DNA of 64,000 bases from an uncultured Verrucomicrobia subdivision 3 bacterium (GTDB lineage Bacteria > Verrucomicrobiota > Verrucomicrobiia > Limisphaerales > DASXHY01): assembly GCA_937890005.1 (NCBI GenBank), contig CALBZA010000020.1:13164-77163 (forward strand). Reading direction: 5' to 3'. Made by a program: the position numbers and the translations under genes. The notes beneath the pieces were generated by a model. It saw only the letters and a list, made by a program, of their open reading frames with translations, was not told where the DNA came from and ran no database searches. The first letter of the stretch is position 1; each line of letters opens with the position of its first letter. This document shows positions 55,515 through 62,778 of the stretch, one piece after another.

Positions 55515-57077
55515 ATGAAACCCGATGTGGAAATATACGACACGACCCTGCGCGACGGTGCCCAGGGCGAAGGCATCAATTTTTCGGCCACGGACAAGCT
55601 CCGCATTGCCGAGAAGCTCGACGCATTCGGGATTCATTACATTGAAGGCGGCTGGCCGGGGAGCAATCCGAAGGACATGGAGTTCTTCAAACAGGCGGCG
55701 AGACGCAAATGGAAGAGCGCCAAAATCGCCGCGTTCAGCATGACCCGCCGCAAGGGCATCCCGGTGGAACAGGACGAACTCATGCGCCTGATCCTCGAAG
55801 CCGAGACACCAGTCGTCACCATCGTCGGCAAAACCTGGCTGCTGCACGTGACCGAAGTCCTGCGTGCCAAGCCGGATGAAAATCTTGCGATGATCGGCGA
55901 CACGATCCGTTATCTGAAGGATCACGGAAAAACGGTCATCTACGACGCCGAACACAGCTTTGATGGTTATACCGACGAACCGGAATATGCCCTCGCCACC
56001 TGGCAGGCGGCGGAAAAAGCGGGCGCGGATTGCATCGTTCTCTGCGACACCAACGGCGGACGCCTTCCCACTGAGATCGCGAAGATCACCGCATTCGCGA
56101 AATCGAAACTGAATTGCCGCATCGGCATTCACACGCACGACGATTGCGGATTCGGTCTCGCGAATGCCATCGCCGCAGTCGATGTCGGCGCGACCCAGGT
56201 TCAGGGCACCATCAACGGCTTCGGCGAACGCACCGGCAATTGCAATCTGATCAGCGTGATCCCGACACTCGAATTCAAGATGAAGCTCCGTAGCGTGCCG
56301 GCGAAGTCGATGCCGAAGCTGAAGGAACTTTCCGAGTTCGTGAATGAAGTCGCCAACATCCGCCACGATCCCCGCACGCCGTGGGTTGGACAGAGTGCCT
56401 TCGCGCACAAGGGCGGCATGCACGTCCACGCGATCGAACGCGTCGCGCGCAGCTACGAACATATCAATCCCGAAGCCGTCGGAAATTTCCGCCGCGTGCT
56501 GGTCAGCGACATGTCCGGCCGGACGAACATCCTGATGAAAGCGAAGGAGCTCGGCATCAACCTCAAGCCCGACGCTCCGGAAACACGCGCCATCACGGCG
56601 AAGGTGAAGGAACTGGAGGCGAACGGTTACGAGTACGAAGCCGCCGAAGCCTCACTCGCGCTGTTGATCCGCGGCATCCTGGATCACAATCCGGAGCTGC
56701 TCTTCACCATCGAGACCTACCACGTCTCCATGCGCCGCGACAAAAAGGAATCGATCTGCGAAGCCACTGTCCGCGTGCGTGTCGGTGACAAAGTCGCGCA
56801 CACGGTTGCGGAAGGCGACGGACCGGTGAATGCGCTCGATGCTGCATTGCGCCGCGCGTTGATCAACTTCTTCCCGAAACTGAAGAACGTTCAGCTCACC
56901 GATTACAAGGTCCGCATCATCAATGGCGGAACCGGCACCGCCGCCAAAACCCGTGTGCTCATCGCATCGTCCGATGGCAAACGCGAATGGGGCACCGTGG
57001 GCGTGAGCGAAAACATCATCGAAGCCTCCCTCGAAGCCCTTGAGGACTCGATGGAATACGCGTTGTTGAAAAAATGA
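55515..57077 (+). CDS. cimA: (R)-citramalate synthase family protein
   Basis: Condenses acetyl-CoA with pyruvate to citramalate, a threonine-independent route to isoleucine. The 520-residue product starts EIYDTTLRDGAQGEGINFSATDKLRIAEKLD, with IEGGWPGSNPKD typical of the CimA subgroup rather than LeuA, and the metal motif HTHDDCGFGLANA. NGFGERTGNCNL is conserved. The C-terminal LeuA-type allosteric domain (about 390-515) is present, so feedback by isoleucine or leucine is likely. GGGAA precedes the ATG. It diverges from the giant kinase and is followed by valS, an amino-acid-related neighbour. Confidence 0.92.
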   Translation: MKPDVEIYDTTLRDGAQGEGINFSATDKLRIAEKLDAFGIHYIEGGWPGSNPKDMEFFKQAARRKWKSAKIAAFSMTRRKGIPVEQDELMRLILEAETPVVTIVGKTWLLHVTEVLRAKPDENLAMIGDTIRYLKDHGKTVIYDAEHSFDGYTDEPEYALATWQAAEKAGADCIVLCDTNGGRLPTEIAKITAFAKSKLNCRIGIHTHDDCGFGLANAIAAVDVGATQVQGTINGFGERTGNCNLISVIPTLEFKMKLRSVPAKSMPKLKELSEFVNEVANIRHDPRTPWVGQSAFAHKGGMHVHAIERVARSYEHINPEAVGNFRRVLVSDMSGRTNILMKAKELGINLKPDAPETRAITAKVKELEANGYEYEAAEASLALLIRGILDHNPELLFTIETYHVSMRRDKKESICEATVRVRVGDKVAHTVAEGDGPVNALDAALRRALINFFPKLKNVQLTDYKVRIINGGTGTAAKTRVLIASSDGKREWGTVGVSENIIEASLEALEDSMEYALLKK

Positions 57078-57083
57078 TCTTTC

Positions 57084-57150
57084 ACCGCAGAGGCGCAGAG
57101 GCGCAGAGAGGGACAGATGTCTTTGCTCTGCGTCTCTGCGTCTCTGCGGT
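57084..57150. repeat. 25-bp inverted octamer element between cimA and valS
   Basis: 57084-57108 (accgcaga, then gcgcagag units at 8-nt spacing) pairs with 57126-57150 over 25 bp, with only two G-T oppositions, which are G-U wobbles in RNA. The 17-nt loop contains an ATG that is unlikely to be used. It begins 7 nt after the cimA stop and ends 9 nt before the valS ATG. Confidence 0.85.
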
Positions 57151-57158
57151 TTCTTCCT

Positions 57159-60100
57159 ATGTCTGAACTCTCCAAAGCCTACGAACCGCAAGCTGTCGAA
57201 GATAAATGGTATGACTTTTGGCTGAAGCAGGGATGCTTCACGGCCGACCCGACGCGCGTCTCCGAAAAACGCCCGGCGTATTCCATCGTCATTCCGCCGC
57301 CGAATGTCACGGGCATGCTCCACATGGGGCACGTGCTCAACAACACCATTCAGGACATCCTGAGCCGCAAGGCGCGCATGGACGGCAAGGAGGTTCTCTG
57401 GCTGCCCGGCACCGATCACGCCGGCATCGCCACACAGGTGCAGGTCGAAAAGGCGCTCAAGAAGGAAGAGAAGAAAACCAAGCACGACCTCGGTCGCGAG
57501 GAATTCCTCAAACGCGTCTGGGCGTGGAAGGAAAAGCACGGCGGCATCATCATCCAGCAGTTGAAAAAACTCGGCGCAAGCTGCGACTGGACCCGCGAAC
57601 GGTTCACGATGGACCCCGAATACTCGCGCTGCGTGCAAAAGGTGTTCGTCGAGCTTTACAAGAAAGGCCTCATCTATCGCGGCAAACGCATGGTGAACTG
57701 GTGCCCCGCCAGCCAGACCGCGCTCTCCGACGAAGAAGTCGAAATGAAACCGCAGAAGGGTTTCATGTACCACTTCAAGGTGCAGGTGGCAGGGGCAAAA
57801 GCAGAAAGCAGAAAGCAGAAAGCAGAAACGGAAGAAGCCAATGGCGGTCCTGAGATCGACAACGAGGGTCGCATCTGGTTGACGATCGCCACCACCCGTC
57901 CAGAAACGATTCCGGGCGACACCGCTGTCGCCGTGAATCCAAAGGACACCCGCTACGCGCATCTGATCGGCAAGCATGTCATTCGTCCCCTGCCCGCCAA
58001 TCTGCCGCTTGAAAAGAAACTGATTCCGATCATCGCGGACGAACATGTCGATTTCGAATTCGGCACCGGCGTGTTGAAAGTCACACCGGCGCACGACAAG
58101 GCGGACTTTGAAATCGGTCAGCGTCACAAGTTGCCGAGCGTGGACGTGATGAACGCGAACGGCACGATGAACGAACTTGCCGGTGAAGAACTCGCGAATC
58201 TGGATCGTTTCCAGGCGCGCAAGGTCGCGGCAGAGCGTTTGAAGGAACTCGGGGTGATGGTTGAAGAAAAGCCTTACGAGAACAACGTGGGCTTCAGCCA
58301 GCGCGCCGATGTGCCGATCGAGCCGCGTCTGAGCGAACAGTGGTTTTTGAAATATCCCGCAGTCGAACAGGCGAAAGCTTGCGTGGTGCAGGACAAAGAT
58401 TTGGGGAGCACACCCGCCCCGGGCGTCGCTGCGCGCGCCCTCGCGGGCAGCACCGAGCGCGCGACGAATTCCGACGCATCAGATCTTTCCACACGCTCGA
58501 ATGTGCCGGACGGGGCATCCGGCACTGCGCCCGGGGCGGGCGCGCTCCCCGGAATGCAATTCCATCCGCAGCGCTGGGCGAAGGTTTACGATCATTGGCT
58601 GACGAACATTCAAGACTGGTGCATCAGCCGTCAGCTCTGGTGGGGACATCGGATTCCGGTGTGGTATCGCAAATCATCAATCATTAATCATCAATCAGCC
58701 GACATCTGGTGCGATGTTGTTCCTCCTCCCGATATCGAAAATTGGGAACAGGACCCCGACGTTCTAGACACCTGGTTTTCCAGCTGGCTCTGGCCCTTCG
58801 CCACGATGGGTTGGCCGGAAAAGACAGAGACGTTGAAGAAATTTTATCCGACCGCCGATCTCGTCACCGGACCGGACATCATCTTCTTCTGGGTCGCGCG
58901 CATGATCATGGCCGGTTACGAGTTCATGGGCGATCTGCCGTTCCGAAACGTTTATTACACCGGCATCATCCGCGACAAACAGGGGCGCAAGATGTCGAAG
59001 ACGCTCGGCAACTCGCCCGATCCGCTCGAACTGATTGCAAAGTACGGCGCGGATGCATTGCGCTTCGGCACCATGCGCAGCGCGCCGCTCGGTCAGGACG
59101 TGTTGTTCGACGAAAAGGACGTTGAACTCGGCCGCAACTTCTGCAACAAGCTCTGGAACGCCTGCCGCTACCGTCAGATGGTCGGCAGCGCCGACTTCCC
59201 AATTCAGGGCGAGATCGATCCGAAGCTGCTTACGACGGACGACAAATGGATTCTGCTCAAACTGGATGCTGCGATCCGAGAAGTCACCGACGCGCTGAAC
59301 TCCTACAACTTCAGCACCGCCGTGCAGGCGCTCTACCGTTTCTTCTGGAGCGAATATTGCGACTGGTACGTGGAAGCGTCGAAAGCGATTCTCTCCAGTG
59401 GCCGGCGTGACTCCGCTCAACCCGAAGATTCCGCAATGCGCAATCCGCAGTCCGCAATTGAGAGCGCGTCCACCGCAAACGATGCTCAGAAGGCGAACAC
59501 ACTCGCCGTCATCGACTTCGTCCTCAGCCACACGCTGCGATTGTTCCATCCGTTCATGCCGTTCATCACGGAAGAACTCTGGCACGGGATGGGTTACTCC
59601 GAAGACATGCCGGACGATCAGGGCGGCAAGACGATCATGTTTGCGCCGTGGCCCAAACCGTTGGACGAGGATTTCAAAGCTCATTACGGTCTCGACGATC
59701 GTTCCCTCGCAATTGCCGGCGCCAAGTACGCGCTGGTCACCGAAGGTCGCAACCTGCGTCGCATCGGAAACATTCAGGCTGGCAAGAAGGTGAAATACGT
59801 TCTCAAGCCGTCGAATCCTCTTCCGCCGAACGAAGTGGAAGTGATCCGGCTGTTGCTCAATGCGGAATCGATCGAGATCAACGCCGGTTATCAACCGCCC
59901 AAAGGCACGCCTGCTGTGAAAGCGGAACTGGGCGAACTGTATCTTCCGCTCGAAGGCCACATCGATCCCGCCGCGGAACTCGCGCGACTGAAGAAGGAAA
60001 AGGAAAAGATCGAAGCTGAGATCGTGAAGGTGGAGCAGAAGCTGACGAATCCGAACTTTACTTCGAAAGTTCCGCCCGCGGTTCTCGCCGAACATCAGCA

Positions 60101-60170
60101 GCGCCTCGTCGATTGGCAATCCAAGCTCGAGCACGTGAAAACCTCGCTCGAAGCGCTGGAAGGCAAATAG
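57159..60170 (+). CDS. valS: Valyl-tRNA synthetase with in-frame repeat insertions
   Basis: Class I synthetase of 1003 residues from ATG at 57159 (MSELSKAYEPQAVEDKWY; an ATG 42 nt upstream lies in a repeat). HMGH of PPPNVTGMLHMGHVLNNT is near residue 55; editing domain TTRPETIPGDTAVAVNP; CISRQLWWGHRIPVWY; KMSKT in GRKMSKTLGNSPDP near 610; C-terminal coiled coil (ELARLKKEKEKIEAEIVKVEQKL). Four stretches are foreign to the family and coincide with DNA repeats: about residues 214-223, 415-464, 504-513 and 757-767. All preserve the frame. The largest lies just before the catalytic-core NIQDWCISRQLWWGH block. Confidence 0.97.
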   Translation: MSELSKAYEPQAVEDKWYDFWLKQGCFTADPTRVSEKRPAYSIVIPPPNVTGMLHMGHVLNNTIQDILSRKARMDGKEVLWLPGTDHAGIATQVQVEKALKKEEKKTKHDLGREEFLKRVWAWKEKHGGIIIQQLKKLGASCDWTRERFTMDPEYSRCVQKVFVELYKKGLIYRGKRMVNWCPASQTALSDEEVEMKPQKGFMYHFKVQVAGAKAESRKQKAETEEANGGPEIDNEGRIWLTIATTRPETIPGDTAVAVNPKDTRYAHLIGKHVIRPLPANLPLEKKLIPIIADEHVDFEFGTGVLKVTPAHDKADFEIGQRHKLPSVDVMNANGTMNELAGEELANLDRFQARKVAAERLKELGVMVEEKPYENNVGFSQRADVPIEPRLSEQWFLKYPAVEQAKACVVQDKDLGSTPAPGVAARALAGSTERATNSDASDLSTRSNVPDGASGTAPGAGALPGMQFHPQRWAKVYDHWLTNIQDWCISRQLWWGHRIPVWYRKSSIINHQSADIWCDVVPPPDIENWEQDPDVLDTWFSSWLWPFATMGWPEKTETLKKFYPTADLVTGPDIIFFWVARMIMAGYEFMGDLPFRNVYYTGIIRDKQGRKMSKTLGNSPDPLELIAKYGADALRFGTMRSAPLGQDVLFDEKDVELGRNFCNKLWNACRYRQMVGSADFPIQGEIDPKLLTTDDKWILLKLDAAIREVTDALNSYNFSTAVQALYRFFWSEYCDWYVEASKAILSSGRRDSAQPEDSAMRNPQSAIESASTANDAQKANTLAVIDFVLSHTLRLFHPFMPFITEELWHGMGYSEDMPDDQGGKTIMFAPWPKPLDEDFKAHYGLDDRSLAIAGAKYALVTEGRNLRRIGNIQAGKKVKYVLKPSNPLPPNEVEVIRLLLNAESIEINAGYQPPKGTPAVKAELGELYLPLEGHIDPAAELARLKKEKEKIEAEIVKVEQKLTNPNFTSKVPPAVLAEHQQRLVDWQSKLEHVKTSLEALEGK
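57800..57827. repeat. Four perfect AGCAGAA heptamers inside valS
   Basis: agcagaa x4 without mismatch, translated as KAESRKQKAE in the editing-domain region of ValRS. Confidence 0.88.
58403..58550. repeat. 148-bp palindromic element inside valS
   Basis: End arms 58403-58424 and 58529-58550 (22 nt, GGGGAGC...CCCGGGC) are inverted with 20 of 22 matches. Inside, GTGCCGGA/TCCGGCAC (58503-58525) is a second perfect 8-bp hairpin. GC is above the gene average and the translation is about 49 residues of Ala, Gly, Ser, Thr and Pro. It has the build of a MITE- or REP-like element inserted in frame. Confidence 0.82.
58671..58698. repeat. Heptamer array (xAATCAT) inside valS
   Basis: aaatcat, caatcat, taatcat, caatcag at exact 7-nt spacing, translated as KSSIINHQSA directly after the RIPVWYR motif. 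Confidence 0.75.
59430..59457. repeat. Heptamer array (TCCGCAA) inside valS
   Basis: tccgcaa, tgcgcaa, tccgcag, tccgcaa at 7-nt spacing, the reverse complement of the heptamer in leuS (14323). Translated as SAMRNPQSAI in a loop of the anticodon-binding domain. Confidence 0.8.
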
Positions 60171-60220
60171 AAAAGCTGTCCATCGCGACGACCGTCCTTC
60201 GCGCAGCGTTCCGTTTGTTT

Positions 60221-60409
60221 ATTCCCGCCGGCGCGGGAATGGAATAACCGGCAAAGCAGCAGCTTCGCCCTACCGATCAAGACAGGTAGGGCAAACCTGC
60301 CGGTTTGCCCACACTTCAACAAAAACAAGCGCAGCGAAGTTTTTGTCGGTCGTGTTTCGATCTTGCGGATAGTGCATGACGTTTTCATTCCGCTAAAGCG
60401 GGAATGGGA
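60221..60409. repeat. Cluster of REP-like palindromes after valS
   Basis: Successive inverted repeats: ATTCCCGC/GCGGGAAT (60221-60240, perfect), GCCCTACC/GGTAGGGC (60267-60292, perfect), GGGCAAACC/GGTTTGCCC (60289-60310, perfect), ACAAAAAC/GTTTTTGT (about 60319-60345) and CATTCCGCT/GCGGGAATG (about 60386-60406, one mismatch). Such mosaics resemble bacterial interspersed mosaic elements; one may also terminate valS. Confidence 0.7.
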
Positions 60410-60614
60410 ACAGCGACGACCTGCGACGCTTGAGGAAGCTCGGCGCATAGCGGCGAAATGCGCCAGCCGCGTGAACGAGAAATGGAACAGGACGCTGACC
60501 GAAGAGGATTCACCCGGCAATTACATCATTCGCGAAACGCCCACCGGATTTGAGTTCGTCTGGTTTTTGTCGAGCGGCGAAGAGGAGCGGATCTCTTATG
60601 ACCGCGCCGATTAA
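60372..60614 (+). CDS. Small hypothetical protein, start uncertain
   Basis: About 80 residues if GTG at 60372 is used; TTG at 60363 is also open. The second half (EARRIAAKCASRVNEKWNRTLTEEDSPGNYIIRETPTGFEFVWF...) has the amino-acid balance of a real globular protein, but the first 12 codons fall inside the palindrome cluster, so the original 5' end may have been lost or replaced. No family is recognised. It precedes the inositol-phosphatase gene by 39 nt. Confidence 0.38.
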   Translation: MHDVFIPLKREWEQRRPATLEEARRIAAKCASRVNEKWNRTLTEEDSPGNYIIRETPTGFEFVWFLSSGEEERISYDRAD

Positions 60615-60653
60615 AACTCGACGCAGTGCCGTCCGGCTGGCATCACACATGGC

Positions 60654-61481
60654 GTGAATTTGAAGAAGTTGTTAGCTGTTTCGATCGAAGCTGCGCACGG
60701 CGCCGGCGCGTTGATGCGCAAAAACCTCAAAGCCGCCAAGAAGGTCAATGCAAAGACCTCGCACGACATCAAACTGGAACTCGATGTCCGCTGTCAGAAG
60801 CTGATCGAGAAAACGCTTCACAAGGCGTTTCCTGAAATCGCGTTCCTTGGCGAGGAAGGCAACTCGGGCGCCGAGAACGCCGAGTATCGCTGGGTGGTTG
60901 ATCCGATCGACGGCACGGTGAATTTTTCCTACGGCATTCCGCATGCGTGCGTTTGCATCGCACTTCAAAAAAGGATTTCGGGTTCTGAGTCTCGCGTGTC
61001 GCGTTCGAAAAGAAACCAATCCGAAACGTCGAACACCGAATACGAAACCATCCTTGGCCTGATCTACGATCCCTTCCTCGACGAAATGTTCACCGCAACT
61101 GCGACCGATGCGCCGCGGCTGAACGGAAAACCGATTCGCGTCAGCGATCGTTCGAAGCTGGAGGACAGCATCTGCGTGATGGGCTACGGCAAAAACGAAA
61201 ACATGATACGCGAATCGCTGCCGCTGTTCGGCAGGCTGACAATCAAATGCCGCAAGTTGCGCAACATGGGTTCGGCCGGGCTGGGTCTGGCTTATGTCGC
61301 GTGCGGACGTTTCGATGCCTACATCGAACGCGGCGTGAGTCTCTGGGACATCGCAGCGGGCGGTTTCATTGTCGAGCGGGCGGGCGGCGAATTCTGGCGA
61401 GTTCCGACCAGGGACAAATACGGCTTCCGCATGATCACGACCAACGGAAAATTGCGAAAGAAGATCGAAGCCCTGATGTAA
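60654..61481 (+). CDS. Inositol-monophosphatase family phosphatase
   Basis: A 275-residue enzyme from GTG at 60654. Mg sites are in FLGEEG, DPIDGTVNFSYG near residue 82, and SLWDIAAGGFIVERAGG with the third Asp. It would dephosphorylate inositol-1-phosphate, histidinol phosphate or a related substrate; the family is too broad to choose. Residues about 108-132 (KRISGSESRVSRSKRNQSETSNTEYE) are absent from the family core, separate ACVCIAL from ILGLIYDP, and are encoded by a repeat element. The catalytic residues are intact. Confidence 0.9.
   Translation: MNLKKLLAVSIEAAHGAGALMRKNLKAAKKVNAKTSHDIKLELDVRCQKLIEKTLHKAFPEIAFLGEEGNSGAENAEYRWVVDPIDGTVNFSYGIPHACVCIALQKRISGSESRVSRSKRNQSETSNTEYETILGLIYDPFLDEMFTATATDAPRLNGKPIRVSDRSKLEDSICVMGYGKNENMIRESLPLFGRLTIKCRKLRNMGSAGLGLAYVACGRFDAYIERGVSLWDIAAGGFIVERAGGEFWRVPTRDKYGFRMITTNGKLRKKIEALM
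60975..61047. repeat. Inverted heptamer-like arrays inside the inositol-phosphatase gene
   Basis: A run of TTC/TCG-containing 7-nt words (about 60975-61007) is followed after about 12 nt by CGAA-containing words at 7-nt spacing (tccgaaa, cgtcgaa, caccgaa, tacgaaa; about 61020-61047) in inverted sense. The match between arms is imperfect. In frame with the host gene. Confidence 0.6.
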
Positions 61482-61509
61482 GCGCCGCCGTTCTACGCAT
61501 TCGACTTTC

Positions 61510-61540
61510 AGGCGGAGCGGCAGCTCCGCCTTATCTTTTC
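61510..61540 (+). terminator. Hairpin terminator between convergent genes
   Basis: AGGCGGAGC (61510-61518) pairs perfectly with GCTCCGCCT (61523-61531), followed by TATCTTTTC. It lies 28 nt after the inositol-phosphatase stop and just before the cyclophilin stop on the other strand. Confidence 0.58.
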
Positions 61541-62702
61541 ACGGCAAGATGAACGTGCCTGTCGCCTGCCCCCGGAAGGTGCCTGAACTTGGCGTGTCGA
61601 AATCGAGATGAATCTCGACACTGCCGAATCCGATTAGAAACAGAGGACGAAGCCGTCCGCGATACGGATCCTGAATCCAGTTGTAGAGCACCGCGCCTGA
61701 GAAGCCCGTTCCATGGTTCGTGTAACTTCCCGATCCGATGCCATCAAAGGCGATGCTTGTTTTCAATCCGTTCGAGAAATTGAGCGTCATGCTGCGGTTG
61801 AGAACGTTTCTCGGAGTGAACAGCGCATCCTGATATTGCACCTGCGTCGCCTTGAAAAATTCCGCCGGCATCCGCGCGCTGATCGTCACTGAACTCAGCA
61901 GCGGCGGCGCAGTTTCAAATCCAAAACTTTGCCCCACCCAACTGGTGAGATTGGTCGAACCGTGAATTCGATTCTCCACATCGAGCCGGTTGCTGAAGCT
62001 GAGGCTCACATTCGCGCCGGATCGAGCGACAGCAAGATTCAGATTCGTCACCACCGGAAGCCCTTTGTTGTGAATGTCGAAGGCTTCCGCCTCAGACCCG
62101 ACGCGGCGTATGGTTACATTGGTCAGGACAACATCCACGACCGGTTTTGAACCTGCATTCGTGGCGACATTGTTGATGGCGTAAACCACGTTCGATCCGC
62201 CATACAACCGGCCAAACACGGAATGCACGCCATTCAAATGCGGCTGTGGTGCAACGGTGATGAAGAGCTGCGACCCGTTTGAATCCGGCCCCGAATTTGC
62301 CATCGACAACACGCCGAATCCGTCGTGAAGCGCACCCGCATTGAATTCGTCCACAAACTGATAACCCGGACCGTCGGTCCCCTGCCCGTTTCGGGAACCG
62401 CCCTGGTTCATGAAACCCTTGATCACGCGATGAAACGTGGTGCCGTTGTAGAATGGATCGGTTCGAATCTGCCCGGTTGGAACGTCGAGCCACGCGCGTT
62501 CGCCGGTTGCAAGTCCGATGAAATTCGCCACCGTTTTCGGCGCGATCACGTAATCCAGCCGGCAGGTGAAGCTGCCCATGCTGGTGTTGAACTCGGCATA
62601 AATGCCGTTTGTGTATTGAGCCGAAGCGGCAAGGCTGAAGCCGAACAGAACCAGCACAGCACCGCAAAAACATTTCAGGGAAGAAAACCGTTCGTGTCGC
62701 AT
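61539..62702 (-). CDS. Exported cyclophilin-type peptidyl-prolyl isomerase with extra C-terminal module
   Basis: 387 residues from ATG at 62702, with a signal peptide (CGAVLVLFGFSLAASAQ). The cyclophilin domain (about 30-200) has FHRVIKGFMNQGG with the catalytic Arg, SMANSGPDSNGSQLFIT and HSVFGRLYGG. It speeds proline isomerisation during periplasmic folding. The following about 190 residues are not cyclophilin: NRIHGSTNLTSWVG...PAEFFKATQ recalls the SSDLLNW...FFRA module at the end of the protein at 34700, then a beta-rich end (GSVEIHLDFDTPSSGTFRGQATG). The added part may anchor or target it. Confidence 0.9.
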   Translation of the reverse strand: MRHERFSSLKCFCGAVLVLFGFSLAASAQYTNGIYAEFNTSMGSFTCRLDYVIAPKTVANFIGLATGERAWLDVPTGQIRTDPFYNGTTFHRVIKGFMNQGGSRNGQGTDGPGYQFVDEFNAGALHDGFGVLSMANSGPDSNGSQLFITVAPQPHLNGVHSVFGRLYGGSNVVYAINNVATNAGSKPVVDVVLTNVTIRRVGSEAEAFDIHNKGLPVVTNLNLAVARSGANVSLSFSNRLDVENRIHGSTNLTSWVGQSFGFETAPPLLSSVTISARMPAEFFKATQVQYQDALFTPRNVLNRSMTLNFSNGLKTSIAFDGIGSGSYTNHGTGFSGAVLYNWIQDPYRGRLRPLFLIGFGSVEIHLDFDTPSSGTFRGQATGTFILP

Positions 62703-62778
62703 TGTGTTACAGCGGCGCGGATATTGGCACATTCGGAAGCATCGAAACAATTCCGAATCATCCCGGAATGGCCCTCCA

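Noticed and set aside
57117..57158. Upstream ATG giving valS a 14-residue extension
   Set aside because: The extension is encoded by the inverted octamer element and does not resemble ValRS; ATG at 57159 gives the normal N-terminus.
56652..58127. Open frame antisense to cimA and valS
   Set aside because: It spans the cimA-valS junction and its repeat; both sense genes are unambiguous.
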